This document shows positions 36,366 through 48,435 of a stretch of DNA of 64,000 nucleotides, in pieces (position 1 is the stretch's first letter; each line of letters opens with the position of its first letter). Both the position numbers and the translations under genes were made by a program. A model generated the notes under the pieces. It made no database searches and was not told the DNA's origin. It worked only from the letters and a program-made list of their open reading frames with translations. Origin of the DNA: Clonostachys chloroleuca (lineage: Eukaryota; Ascomycota; Sordariomycetes; Hypocreales; Bionectriaceae); NCBI GenBank assembly GCA_037952775.1, contig JBANAY010000003.1, positions 27,404,001 through 27,468,000 of the forward strand, written 5' to 3'.

Positions 36366-38469
36366 ATGGCGGACAGATTCGACTCATCGGGGCGGCATTC
36401 GCTCGACCGAGACCAAGTGTCACCCATGAACAGCTTCGACAACTCGGACCGGCAATTTCGAGCGCCCGAAAACGACACATTTCTACACAAACATCCCCAC
36501 GAGAACGTCTCTGAGGAGTTCCATCAACCTGCGGAGAAACCGAGACCTGCGGCGGCAAACAAGGGAATATTTGCGATATGGTGGCCCGAGTTCGTTGCCT
36601 GCTTTCTCGTGGTCGGGTCCTTTTGCGCACTCATCGGCACCGTCTACCCGTTCCAGGGCCAACCGTTGCCTCGATGGCCATATGGACTGTCCATCAACAC
36701 GTTGATTTCGATCTACGTCATAATATTTGATATGGCGTTGATGTTGATCATTTCCTCGGCATTGGGGCAGTTAAAGTTCCTCTGGTTCCAAAAGGCAAGG
36801 CAGCTGTCTGATCTTCAGGCATTTGACGAGGGTGCAAAGGGTCCTTGGGGCGCTATTGTTTTCCTCTGGGTTCTTCGTGGACGGTAAGCCTAGATCCCAC
36901 GCCCTATTATTTGGATAGACAGTTCTGATATGATGTTAGGCATATCGCAGCCTCCATCGGAGCACTGGTGATCATCATGGCCATGTTCGTGGCACCCTTC
37001 AGGTAACACCAATCTACCCCTGTATGGTTACGTTTACGTGGAAGGATTGGGCTGACTGCAGTGCTAGCCAACAACTCGTGAGGTACTATTCCTGTTCAGA
37101 GATCGATACATCTTCCACCGCCCAAATCAGCCGCACAAACCTCGTTAGCTCGACAGGTGGCATACACACGGGAGCCATGATGTCCAACATGGATCTGCCT
37201 GCACAGGCAGCCATGTACGTCGGCATGTTCAACGAGAAACGCGCCCAGGTCGCTCCCACATGTTCAACAGGGAACTGCACTTTCGACGACGACTATGCCT
37301 CGGCAGGCTACTGCCGACAATGCACCGACTTCACAAGCCAGGTTGAGACAAGAAAGATTGACAATACTACCAAAGCCCAGAACATCAGCGTTCCCGGTTG
37401 GGAAGTCGAAAGCAATGGCTATCAATATGGCTTTGTCATCGGCCCGTCCAATAGCACAGAACGACCTACCCTCGGTGGCGGCGTGCGGATCATCTTCGGC
37501 ACTGGCAACGATACCACAAGAAAGGAGGCAGCTGATAAGTGTGAAGGTGGAGTCCAAGCCTCAAATTGGACCTGTCTTGGTTACGGAGCGGCCGAATGCG
37601 TTCTCACCCCCTGTGTCCGCCGGTACCATGGCACTGTCGACAAAGGCGAGTTTAAGGAGGACATTCTGTCGTCAACAACCGAGTTTGGGTATAAACAAGA
37701 TGGTGGTATCCGCTTCAGCACTATCGACATGAAATGTGCCAACTCTGCCGAGAAAGACTATCTGCGCAGCCAGAACTACGTGTTTGACGACTCGACCGAG
37801 TGGCTTCCCTACAATCTCTCTCTGGGCATCTTCTCTTCCCAGTACAACGACACTCTTTCCAAGAATGTGCGCGACGAGTGCATCTACCAAGGAGACAGGA
37901 CCGATTCCAATACCTTGAACAGTTACTTCCTCAACTTCTTTGTGGGCTACATCATGGACGGTTTCCAAGGCGCAGGAGAGGGGACCAGCACTGCTGGGAA
38001 GGCCCTTTTCAACATGGGAGAGACTAATTTCTCATTCATCGACGATAAATTCGACTCTGTTGCCACTTCCCTGACTGTTTACGCACGGAATAGAAGGGCC
38101 AACAACCAAGTCGCAGATTACTCGAATTTCAGCCTTCCTCTTGATGGTCAGGTCATGAAGATGAATTCTTGTGTCGATGTCAGGTGGCGGTGGATGGCCC
38201 TGCAGGCTGCAGTGCTGGCCCTGGCGGCCGGATTCTTTGCCAGTACGCTTTGGATGGTGGGACGGACGGGCGATGAGCGGATCCGTAATGATTTCAAGAC
38301 ATCCGTGATACCTCTTCTCTTCCTTTTTCATGGAATGGAAGGCGAGGTCCAGAAACCATCTGCGCCTACCGTTAACTCCGTCGAGGATATTCGCCAGCGG
38401 GCGCAACATATGCGGGTTGCTCTTGTCAAGGACGAAAACGGGTGGGGATTCAAGGAGGAATCTTCGTGA
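36366..38469 (+). CDS. DUF3176 family membrane protein
   Basis: Exons 36366..36883, 36940..37002 and 37062..38469 give 662 aa; introns are 56 and 59 nt. Start chosen at MADRFDSSG. After a polar amino end, helices occur at about residues 75-100 (FVACFLVVGSFCALIGTVY), 118-140 (ISIYVIIFDMALMLIISSAL) and 176-193 (IGALVIIMAMFVAPF). The family hallmarks LKFLWFQKARQLSDLQAFDEG and GPWGAIVFLW lie between helices. A long extracytosolic part follows, with many N-x-S/T sites and paired cysteines (TCSTGNCTFDD, GYCRQC), then a helix near residue 590 (LQAAVLALAAGFFASTLWM) and a cytosolic tail. This architecture is the fungal DUF3176 family, function unknown, probably at the plasma membrane. Confidence 0.85.
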
Positions 38470-38729
38470 TAGCTCGCTTTCGATTTTCTAGGTTTGAGGA
38501 TTATGCGGATGGGAAGTGGATTTTAAAGGAATATAGCAGCGCACGTTTGTCCAAATGCAAACAATGAAGAGATGAATAAACTTTGAACTTTATGCTTGTG
38601 GCACCGCACTTACTCTCCATGAGTTAGAGGATATGAAATGATTTATCTCTACCTTTCCGTGATAATGATAGTTCGAAGTCCTCCCTGCTGTACCAGCCTG
38701 GCACGGTAAATGAGCTAAACGTTTTCTCT

Positions 38730-40778
38730 CTATACAAGAATGATTGTTTCTAAGTTCTTCTCCAATGCCGAAAGGGGTGTACCAAATACGTAATCCCAAT
38801 TTTCATCATACCGAGGGTGTTCATTCGTGTTGTCGTCTCCACCTCCTCTTGTTTCACCAAACCCGACACGCTTAAAGGCGGTTGAACCTTTCTCAGGGCG
38901 TTGAGAGGCCACTTGGATGAACAGAACCTCAATGGACGCAGACTTTTTCCTTTCACTGTAAACATGAGAGAGCTTTGCAAGTAGTAGGAAGTAGACTTGC
39001 TTATCTGACTCCACGGGAGGTTCGCCATCGAAAGTAGACTGTATCTTGTACCTAGTCCGGTGGCGCCAATTGGTGAAATCTGGGATTTCGAGAGGTTTCC
39101 CACTCAACTTAGTTCCGCCGATATTAGCTGACCAAAGATATCGCTGCTCCTTGGCACAGCTTGAAATGATGCGTCACGGATGAAGACCTTTGAAACCACA
39201 CCAGGTGATTGAACTATGGGTCCCTTACGACAGGCCAAAGACCATGAAGGTGCTGTCTTGAATCAGAGATGAACCCGAGAACTGCTGGAAGGATAGACTT
39301 ACCTATGTACTCTGTAGAGGGCGTAGACGGGTGGAAGGTTCTCCAAAGGAGGCAATGAACAAGCAGCTCACCACCCCATATACCCGCACAGTATTCCTCT
39401 TTGAGTAGGCTGGAGAATGCCTTCGCTAGCCCACCTATTGCCACCAGTTTATCTTTCGGGAGAATAAGCTCGCTCTGGCAGTAAACCATAACAATCTTTC
39501 TCCAACGAACTAAGTTAAAACCCAAGTCTTGCTCATCAGACCACATCAACTCTCTTTCAGACGCTGATGATTTCGTCAGAGGCTGTGTTGCTTGCTCGCT
39601 ACACCCTTCTGTAATAGCGGTCTTTCGGCACTCCCAGATAGGAATTTTCGTGAGGTGCATTATACGCGTGCTGAGAAACCTCTCCTGGACATACCATGCC
39701 CGTTTATATAATGGAGAATACTTGCGCATGAAGTCCATCCAGATTGGAACGACTTCAAATTCAACAACGCCATTGGTATACTGTGTTTTGAACGTTATCT
39801 TGGGATGTGGTATAGAGTCAGGATCCGAAAAGAGACTGTCTGAAAAGTCATTGCCATCGCATGCCGCGATATTGCATACCCCGTTGGTATAGACTTTGTT
39901 CATGGTCACCGCCTCACGCTCCCAGTCCTCAGAAGAGTCTTGGATAATACTGCCGGTGTAAGCAAATAGTCCCCATAGGTGCAAGAAGTTGACGGAGCAA
40001 TGGTCGGAGCTCACCATAAGGAGTTAATCCAAATGTGAGAGATGCCTAGTTTTCTCGCAAGAAAAACTGCATCTCTGTAACATTGGGGCAGTTTATGGGT
40101 CTTGATCCCGCTTTTCAATGAGGTGTAATTCTCTCGGGTAAGACATAATGGCTTCGATGATCCCCAAATATGACTTAGGGTAAGGTATTGTGGTTTCGTA
40201 TCCTCCGGGGCTTGGATGCTGTCTCCCTCAACGAGGAAAACGCGGTCGTTGTCACTATCAGCCGACCGAACTTCTAAGAGCCGCGTTGGTACCCAGCCAG
40301 TTGTTTGTCTGGAAGAGCAATCAGGATGATTCTTAATGCATGAGCCAAGGTTGCGAGACAAGAATTCAACAGGGCTTTCCGTGCTCGGCAAAGAGTCAAA
40401 AGGCCCCTCATCCTGTATACTTAGATCCGCTATTGTTTTGCCCGTTAACAGTCAGAAAGGCATATGAAGCTGCAAATCGGAACTCTTACAATTGAAGAAG
40501 CCTATTCTCCTGCACTCAAAGTTGCCCAGCACGACATCATTGCTATCATGACAGGATTGATCTATGTGAACAGCGAACTGTAGACGAAGACTTTCTGTAC
40601 CCGCGCTGTCACAAGATAAGGCGGTCGTGATTTTTGCCAACTCAGGGACATCATCTCGCGCAGCGTATTCTATCATTTTGCACAAGGAGTGGCAAAAGTG
40701 ACAACCTGACGACTTAACGGATTCGCGTAATTGTGCTAAAGAGCGCGAATGCTTGTCGTCCCATATCTGCGGATACAT
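38730..40778 (-). pseudogene. HET-domain (heterokaryon incompatibility) gene, one frameshift
   Basis: Exons 40778..40490, 40429..40015, 39949..39303 and 39252 onward; the first three introns (60, 65 and 50 nt) all restore family sequence. HET motifs are present: YLTLSHIWG, LPQCYRDAVFLARKLGISHIW, the joined NSLCIIQDSSEDWEREA, and YTNGVCNIAA. They are followed by YIAPSWSLACRKGPI and FIRDASFQAVPRSSDIFG. Near 39110 the frame must change by one lost base to continue into KLSGKPLEIPDF and FKRVGFGE, ending at 38730; without it translation stops at once. The amino end is short: an in-frame stop lies just before the only usable ATG (40778). HET proteins trigger cell death after fusion of unlike strains. 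With the frameshift it would lose about 125 C-terminal residues but keep the HET core, so partial function is possible. Confidence 0.75.
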
Positions 40779-40988
40779 CCAAAGTTGGGGCACGTTCAGA
40801 CCAGAAGCCTATGGATACGGTGCGTAGGATCCGGCGGGGAGCGAAGCAGTATGCGTTTCATAGACTTGTAGGTCTTTGTGTAAACTTTTCAGATCATCAT
40901 CGCCGTATCCAGCTTCCACAGCAAGTTCCACACTTTCCTTCTTCAGCTCCTTGATAACTGCTATCACATCTGGTCGTGCAAACGTAAA

Positions 40989-41399
40989 GTGGTCCAGGCA
41001 GGAACCACACATGTTCCGGTATTCATCAACCCGTCGGAAACAAGTCGAGGAGCCAACAGCATCAAGAAACCATTGATGATCTTGACGGGAAGCGACCTTT
41101 ACTACGAATCGACGCTTGAACCGCAACGGCAGGTTTACGATGGCGCCGCAGGGCCCAAGTATAAAGTTGAACTCAACGCAGCCAACCACATGTTGATCGC
41201 TGACACGTATCAATACAATGATGAGCTCACAGCGAACGTCCCTGCTGATCTTAAGAACAACTTTTCAGCAAAAGCAGATGTATACATGGCTTACTCTTCT
41301 GCCTTTTTTGACATGTATCTAAAGAAAGATGATTCCAGGAAGGAAGTCCTCCAGCGGTCGTATTCGTCTCTCGTCGCTGCCTTCGATTATTCGGAATAA
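40989..41399 (+). pseudogene. Possible alpha/beta-hydrolase C-terminal fragment
   Basis: An open frame whose middle reads KPLMILTGSDLYYES, then YKVELNAANHMLIADTY and a helical end with AFFDMYLKKDD. The order strand-Asp-loop, then strand-NHM, resembles the last third of secreted alpha/beta hydrolases (acid and His of the triad). No nucleophile elbow or amino-terminal half can be found upstream, where the truncated start of the opposite-strand HET gene lies. It is best read as a remnant left by a rearrangement at about 40.8-41.0 kb. Alternative: unrelated open frame. Confidence 0.38.
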
Positions 41400-42248
41400 T
41401 TCTTCAGTCGTTTTCATCCTGAATTGGACAGACGCATCAAGTCTAGAAGGGAGCGGGATGTTATCGTGGGAAATCGGTCAAAATCATAGTAACTATGGAA
41501 TATATGTAGTATTTAGAATCGGAATCTCAACTTTGTTCATTTGATATTCCATTGATTCCGTTGTTTGCCTTGTCTCATTCGCCTGCTATTAGTTCGCCCC
41601 TGAGCACTATACAGGACTCGAACGCAAAGTCCACGGAGTCCATGGACCCCATGGAGATACCACTTGGTGTGGCCACTTGAGCACTCCGTAATCACGGGTA
41701 TTGTATTGGACAGAGCGGCCGGGAATATTTACGACCGACCGGATTGGTCAAGATTTTGCAGATCGGAATCTCCATATTGAAGCTACCAGTTAAAAAAGCG
41801 TTGTCATGCATTTCGTGGTTCTATCGGCCCTCTGTGGGCTGGTTCGCCATACAGCCGACAGTTTTGACTCCTAGTTTTCATCTAAAAGTGTCTTGGGTAT
41901 ATCTGGAGGAATATGATTGAATTGAGAACGCGCAAAGATAACATGTAGGGTTTAATAGATGAGTAAATGTGGCGATAAGGCATGGGATCAGAGTTGTAGT
42001 GAAACACTTTCTCCATGGACATATTTGGCGTTCTCCGAGTGCATTAGCACCTACTATACATGGTTAATAAAAACGCGCGCTAGGTGCAGATGTGCGTTAC
42101 ATGGGACTGGAATTTATGCAACTTAGTCGTCATTTACGAACCATGTCCCAGTGTCGTGAAGTATAAAAGGGTTTATTAGTCCAGTACTTCCGCCCACTCA
42201 TCGATAGACCATCTAGTTCAGGCTTTTCTGGGCTATTGAAACTAAGCC
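41400..42248. promoter_or_regulatory. Intergenic with P450 promoter
   Basis: About 850 AT-rich nt. A clear TATA box TATAAAAG at 42162-42169 lies 80 nt before the P450 start codon. No gene recognised. Confidence 0.5.
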
Positions 42249-44094
42249 ATGGCACCCTCAATTTTGATCCCCGGGCCAACAAACCCGGTTGTGCTCATTG
42301 GTGTTGTGGTGCTTTCGGTGAGTCTCGTTCGAAGCGCCAAGCTTGCAAAGTTAATAATCCCCTAACTTATCACAGGCTCTGGTATTCTGCTGTGTCACAT
42401 TGATCAGGAACCTTTATTTCCATCCTCTGTCCAAGTTTCCCGGGCCCAAGATCGCAGCTGTCTCAAATCTATGGTATGCATATGTAATGCATCGGGGTGT
42501 CGCTCCCATCGAAATGAGCAATCTTCACAAGAGGTATGGACCCGTGATTCGAGTGGCACCTGATGAGTTGTCCTTCTCCAGTGCGGTCGCCTTCAAAGAA
42601 ATTTATGGCCACCAGAAGGCCGGCCGCCCAGAACTAGTCAAAGACAAGAAATACCACAAGTTTGTCCCTGAACCAATTCTCATCAACGCTGATCGGGAAT
42701 ATCACGGTACCCTCCGAAAGCTTTTGTCGCACGGCTTCTCTGAGAGCGCACTGAGAGCCCAAGAGGCCGTCATCCAAGAGCACGTCTCTATCTTGATGCA
42801 ACGCTTACGTGAGCATGGTCACGAAGGTCAGGTTGCCGTCGACGTGCTCCGCTGGTACAACGTATGTCAATATCACAGAGCCCATGAATCTTGGCGGAAT
42901 GTATCGCTGACCAAGAAGTAGGCATTTACGTTTGATATCATCGGCTACCTTAGTAGGTACATCTACACGGGTTTGAACATATTCTGTATCGGTCTCACGC
43001 TTATCCGCTTGTCAACCTAGCCTATGGTCAATCGTTTGGATGCTTAGCCAGCTCCAGCATTCATCCATTTGTCGAGCTTATGTTCCACTTCATCAAACTC
43101 GCTAGCACCATGCAAGTAATGCAACGTCTACCAGCTGTCATGAAATACCCGTACGCAATGTGGACGGTACCCAAAGATGTCAAAGTCAACGTTGCGGAGA
43201 TGAAAGCTCTCAGCAACGTACGTAACCCTCCAGTCCAAGAAGCCCCTGTCTGGTGCCTTTGGCTAACTTGGCACTTGATAGGCCAAGATCAACTATCGCA
43301 TGGAAAATCCTCCTCCGATACCAGACTTTATGGCTAAATTGGTCGAAGCTCACCGAGAAGGCGAGAATGACCTTCAACCAGTTGGTCGGGAATTCGGATG
43401 TGCTACTCGGTGCTGGAAGTGAGACAACCGCCACTGCGCTCTCAGGTATGAATCTATGAACATGATTCAAACAGCGTCTCACATGCCTTTATCTCTCTTT
43501 TTGGAGTACATGACCTAACACCCCTTATCTCTAGGCCTGACGTTTCTTTTAATGACGCATCCCCGGGTTCTCAACAAGTTGACTGAAGAGCTCCGCGAGA
43601 GGTTTTCTTCGGCCGAGGAGATTACCGCTGTGGGAGTGAACAAGTGCAAATATCTCCTCGCTGTCGTCGAAGAGGGGCTCCGCATCTACCCCCCTTCCCC
43701 CGCTACGCACCCTCGCTACACGCCCCCCGGGGGGATTACAATTGACGATCACTTTGTTCCTGGAAACATGGCCGTAGGTGTCACCATCCTCGCGGCATGC
43801 GTTAACGAGGACAATTTTGTGGACGGTGACAAATTCATCCCCGAGCGCTGGACGGGCGAAGACTCGAGGTTCGACGGGGACAAGAAACAGGGGTCGCAAC
43901 CCTTTTCGTATGGACCGCGGAATTGCGCCGGGAGAAACCTGGTCTATCTCGAGCTGAAGCTCATCATAGCCAATCTTGTTTGGCACTTTGATCTGGAGAA
44001 TTGTCATGAAGGGGACTGGATGGACCAGAAGATCTATATGGTATGGCAGAAAGGGCCTTTGATGGTTAAGCTCAAGCCCGTCAAGAGGAGCTGA
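42249..44094 (+). pseudogene. Cytochrome P450 (CYP65-like), one frameshift
   Basis: Exons 42249..42317, 42376..42861, 42922..42952, 43021..43217, 43282..43445 and 43535..44094. A hydrophobic anchor (residues 14-32) is followed by the FHPLSKFPGPK hinge typical of microsomal fungal P450s. The I-helix reads LLGAGSETTATALSG, the K-helix ExxR is EEGLRIYPP, the PERW segment is FIPERWTGED, and the haem loop is FSYGPRNCAGRNL with the Cys ligand. In exon five the frame before about 43370 (DFMAKLVEAHREGEND) and after it (NQLVGNSDVLLGAG) differ by one extra base (CC in place of C) with no possible intron. Exon length (164 nt) also breaks phase by that one base. It would otherwise give about 500 aa resembling isotrichodermin hydroxylase-type (CYP65) enzymes. 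Either a recent pseudogene or a sequence error. Confidence 0.82.
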
Positions 44095-44636
44095 GTATAA
44101 GGCTCATCGGGGGACTTGACACAATCATGTTGTTCCCGCGATATCCCACATCCGCGAGTACAGAACAAGAATGGAATATCTTTTGTCATGGAAGTGCCAG
44201 TTCTCGGCTACAAATAAGTATGAAAACTCGGCTATTATGGACAACGTCTACCAGGGGAGTAGGTGGTTCCGTTATTCATAACACTTGATGTAGAGAGTTG
44301 ATCCTTCGCTTTTATGAACAGAATATAAACATGGTAATTAATCTTTTCATCGTGGGTGGTGCTGATTTAAATCAAACACAAAATCCCAACAAATGGTAAT
44401 TCTTGCCGTTGGAGAGTGAGGCTAAAACGTTCGTTATCTCAAAGAGGTTAATTGGAGTCAGTATTATTAATCAAATTCAAGCATCTGACCTCCGTCAAGC
44501 GTTGCTCCTTTAGGTAGTTCAGTCTTGATTTATAAGGCGCCCTTCAGAGTACATCTGAATCTTGTCTTTCTTCCCCTCTCCTCAGCCTTCTTAGAAAACC
44601 GCCGCTCAACGCTAGGTAATTAGCGAAATATTCTCA
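44095..44636. promoter_or_regulatory. Intergenic with aminotransferase promoter
   Basis: About 540 nt. TATAAG at 44531-44536 lies about 100 nt before the aminotransferase start codon, followed by CT-rich sequence. No gene recognised. Confidence 0.45.
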
Positions 44637-46271
44637 ATGGCGCCTTCGGCAACCCCCGATGTCAAGCAAGACAATGGCCTGGCCTTGTCCGAGAAAACTG
44701 CAGATGTTATCGACAGATGGAGACACAATATTCGCGGCGGCTTCGCCACATTCCCGGTAAGATGAGGGGTATGAGTCAAGGAACCTACAAGAGCACTAAC
44801 TTTTATAGGTGGCCATCGAAAGCGCCAGAGGCCATATAATCACTGATGTCGACGGAAAAGAATATATAGATTTTATTTCTCAGTTTGCAGTGATGAGCTT
44901 TGGTTATTCGCATCCCAAGATTCTCCAAGCGACGGTTGACCAGCTCCAAAGGATGCCTTTGAGCGGTACCGCCTACATCAGCCCATTATACGTTCAGTTC
45001 GCGGAGCGAATTAACAAGGTGCGACTTTAATGATCTTCTTCCGTGGGCTGGATATCGAAGCTGAGCATTGCAGAAATTCGGGTTCGATCGCGTTGCCACT
45101 ATGATGAGTGGTTCAGAAGCAATTGACGCAGCTCTGAAGATCGCTCGGAAGTGGGGATACAATGTCAAAGGTATTCCCGAGAACGAAGCCTGGATCGTCA
45201 CATGTGATCAGTGTTATCACGGGTCCACTCTTGCAACCATGCCTCTGGCTACTGTGGTTTCTAAAGGTAAGCCCCCTCTTCAGGCCTTTGTCTACGACGT
45301 TTCTTCATACTGGCCCGATGATTTGAAGTCTTGTTAAAAGCTGGTGCATAGACTTTGGAAGACACGTGCCCAATGTCGGGCCTTTTGGGCCATCTAGCAG
45401 AAAACTGATTCCATTTGGTGATATTGAGGCTCTCCGTGAGACGTTCGAGGAAGATGGGCACCGCATCGCAGCATTCATGTTGGAGCCTATCCAGGGCTGG
45501 GCAGGGTAATGATGCCACGCGATGATGAAAAATAACAGAAACATTACGCTAACAGCATAACTGGCAGAACCATTTTCCCACCAAAAGGATATCTGAAAGC
45601 TGTGCATGACTTGTGCAAGAAGCACAATATCTTGATGGTCTGTGATGAAGTACAGTCCGGCTATGGGCGAACTGGCAAAGACCTTTCCTATCAGCATGAG
45701 GAAGGTGTCCAGCCTGACATCGTAGCTCTTGGGAAGGCCGTCACCGGAGGCAAGCAATCTGTTCCGGTCTTCAAATTGATTAAATCACGCTAACCGATCA
45801 GGCTTTTATCCAATGTCTGTCATAATGGGTAAGAAGGAAGTGATGGATGTAGTAGGCAGAGGTGAAGTCCTCTCAACATATGGTGCAAGCCCCCCAGCAT
45901 GTGCAGCTGCCCTTGCGGCGCTTGATGTCCTCGAAGAAGAGAAGATATCTGAGCGAGCTGAGCGTCTGTCCGTGTTGTTAACAAAGACAATTAAAGCTCT
46001 AAACCCTCCCCATGTCCTCGAACACCGCGGAGGTGGCATGTACCACACCCTCGTCATTGATGAATCGAAGCCAGGAGTGACAGCAAGGCGAACCGCTGCT
46101 CTCGCAACTCTGCGAGGTGTGTTGGTTGGCAATGGATTTAACAGGCTACGATTCAGCCCTCCGATCACCATATCTGAAGAAGACCTGGTTAAGGCAATTG
46201 GAATCATCGTACAAGCATTGAAGGATGTGGAAACCATCGGTGACTTTCCCGGAAGCGAATTCATTAATTAG
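44637..46271 (+). CDS. Class III PLP aminotransferase (ornithine aminotransferase-like)
   Basis: Exons 44637..44756, 44809..45018, 45074..45266, 45352..45505, 45568..45749 and 45802..46271 give 442 aa. Intron five starts with GC, not GT (CGGAG|GCAAGC...CAG), and is needed to keep frame between VTGG and FYPMSV. Class III features are YIDFISQFAVMSFGYSHP, MMSGSEAIDAALKIARKWGY (cofactor phosphate loop), CYHGSTLATM, MLEPIQGWAG, MVCDEVQSGYGRTGK (Asp pairing with the pyridine nitrogen), and IVALGKAVTGG (Schiff-base Lys), then STYGASPPACAAALAAL. It transfers an omega-amino or alpha-amino group between an amine and a keto acid; the ornithine-type resemblance is strongest, but the surrounding oxygenases suggest a specialised amine. 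No targeting peptide is obvious. Confidence 0.9.
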
Positions 46272-46925
46272 AGGCCACGTCGAAGCTATGTCGAATATCT
46301 TCAGTATGTAACCGCATAGCTTACATTTGACACAGGCCCTAATGAATAGTAACACCCTTCTTCAATGAAACTTTCCCTGGTGGATTGTCCATACAAGAAA
46401 GCTAGCTTGCTTTGACCAGGAACTAGCCTGGTTACGCTTGGGAGAAATTGCTATGCCGAACTAACCGGTTGTTTCGAACCGTTCATAAACTCTTTCGTCT
46501 CGTCTTCCCCTAAAAACCTATCTCAACATTAGCACTGGAAGAGGAAGTGGTTGCTCCTATTTATCTCTATGACTCACAGGCTAAGGAGGATTCTGCTAAA
46601 ATCATCGACATCATCGCCTCTCCCATACTCAAGGAAGCCCTCGAATGAATAGTTTGTTATGATGAACTGAGGCTTTTCTTTCCAAGCTCGCACGAATTCA
46701 GCTGAAGAGTCTGCCTCCCAGAGATGGCGTGATATAGTCCATCGATGGCAATAGATCCAAAAGTCTCGGCCGCCTATCTCTAGAGTTAAAGATCATTACT
46801 CTCGCGGAGAAGAAACGGTAGATAGACGTACGGGTATCTTTGGAGTTATTCATCAGGGAATACATCACCAGGAATGAATGCGCCATTATGATAGTTCTTC
46901 GAACGGATTCTGCAAATATCCATCT
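46272..46925. other. Intergenic between convergent genes
   Basis: About 650 nt between the aminotransferase and the Zn2Cys6 regulator 3' ends. No further exon of either gene and no RNA gene seen. Confidence 0.5.
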
Positions 46926-48077
46926 CTAAGAAAAAGGAAAAGAACGGTCAGTAAAGGCCTTTTTGGACATGAAACCAATGCGACTCACTTCCCATTCTTT
47001 GGGGGGTTGGCTGCGCATCCCGGTGACGGCAAGATGCGCTTGCTCACCAAGATTTTCACGCAAGCCGCAAAGATCCTCTATCCAGTCATGTAGAAGAGGT
47101 ATATCATTTTCGCCCATTGAGCGGAGTATGATATCACCATCCATTAGCCGAATGACTTGGTAAAGAAACAGAGCCTGTGTACGCGCTAGCCGTTCTAACG
47201 GCGTACCAGCGCCTTGAAAACCATCCCCTTCCACGAGTTCTTTGATGTTCTTATGCAGGGACCGCATCACCATGACTGAGTTTTCTTCTGTTCTGTTAGA
47301 GTAAAGAAGGCTCGTTGCGAGGCAATCGAGGATCGACTTTGGCGCATGGATTTTGTACAGGTAACGGTGGAGGAATGATGTGGCATTCCGGGATCCTGCG
47401 TCGGTGACAAAGCTTTTTACAGCTCTTACAACACAACTGAGTAGGGATTTAGGGTCGTATAATGACCAGGGCTCGATTTGAGTCTTCATTTTGAATTAGT
47501 ATCACTGGGAACGGCAACAATTACCGATGTGGAATAAAGGACCCACACAGAGACCAGTCATTTTCATATAAGACTGGGTAACTTCTTCTCCCGCAGGCGT
47601 GCCAGGTCTGTTAGCTAAAGGCCGTTTCTCGGATTGTACGAGTGAGTGGCCACGAGCTGGCGTAGTATCATTCATCAAGTCCAGAAAGGAGTCCATGGGA
47701 AGATCAGGGTCGAGCTCGGCATCCAGTACGTAGCTAGCCATATGATCTTCTGGAGTAGCAGAAATCTCGGCCCCGGCGTTGATATGTGAGGGTGTATGTA
47801 GACTATCAAGGTAGTCGAGGCTTGACACAAAGGACGAAGGCGTAAAGTCTCCTCCGAATGAAAGCGCCTCCTCGGCAGGGGCGCATTCGAGCCGTCGCCT
47901 GATTGACGGATAGCCCGTTGTCAATTTCCTCTTCCCCCAAGTACAAGGTATCCTCTTCTCTATGCACCGGGAGCATGTTGGCGTGCGCCTGTCACAGCGC
48001 CGCTTAGCCTGGACACAGCCATTGCAGTTCTTCTGTTTGGACTTGGCCAGCACATCGGGCGTAGAAAAGTCTGCCAT
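46926..48077 (-). CDS. Zn2Cys6 transcription factor
   Basis: Start ATG 48077. The binuclear zinc cluster is at residues 18-46: CNGCVQAKRRC then TCSRC and PCTW, with the CxxCx6C...CxxCx6C spacing. A basic linker (GKRKLTTGYPSIRRR) follows, then an acidic Ser/Pro middle. The C-terminal half holds FVTDAGSRNATSFLHRYLY, SNRTEENSVMVMRSLHKNIKELVE and LERLARTQALFLYQVIRLMDG, a pattern shared by short cluster-type C6 regulators. I join 48077..47547 to 47483..46926 through a 63-nt intron (donor GTGGGT, acceptor AAG, ACTAAT branch), the only pair I found that keeps frame, giving 362 aa; this splice is uncertain. Nuclear DNA-binding regulator, divergent from the SDR gene, so it probably controls that and the flanking enzymes. 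Confidence 0.8.
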
Positions 48078-48435
48078 TTTTTCGTGGCTATTTAATTATG
48101 TCTCTGGTATGGCGCATGGGGTCTTATCCAGCCAAATGGAATGATGCGGTCGGAGGTGGTAGTGTTTATGTCTGGCGGAGATGAAATGGAGATGAAACGG
48201 AGCTCGCAAGATGATCAGCCTGGTGGAGAATCACGCCAATGAGGAGCGAGATTTTCGAGACTCGGCCGGATATCGGATCTCCGCCATCTCCGCCTCCTTT
48301 AACCAAATCCGTCCCAAGTCACACGAGAAAAAGGCAGTGAAGAGCGGTCCCTCAAAAGGAGGATTGATATCTCAGCCAACTTTCACGACAAACAGATTAT
48401 ACGCCATCTTTTCAACACCAAGAACAGCGGACACA
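48078..48435. promoter_or_regulatory. Shared divergent promoter, Zn2Cys6 regulator / SDR
   Basis: A 358-nt gap between the start codons of the regulator (minus) and the SDR (plus). It must carry both promoters. The SDR frame stays open upstream to 48211, but those 75 codons lack family features and I treat them as untranslated leader. Confidence 0.5.

Noticed and set aside
39950..40014. In-frame stop in the HET gene near 40017
   Set aside because: Explained by a GTGAGC...GCAG intron of 65 nt that restores the HET motif exactly; not a lesion.
40809..41213. 134-codon minus-strand open frame upstream of the HET gene
   Set aside because: It overlaps the hydrolase-like fragment on the other strand and shows no HET amino-terminal features; no splice signal joins it convincingly to the HET exons.
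46926..48077. Zn2Cys6 regulator as a frameshifted pseudogene
   Set aside because: The apparent break near 47.5 kb can be explained by a 63-nt intron with phase-0 ends and a branch-like ACTAAT, so a gene is preferred, with reduced certainty.
48211..48435. 75-residue amino-terminal extension of the SDR
   Set aside because: The Rossmann strand starts right after ATG 48436, and the extension overlaps the shared promoter.
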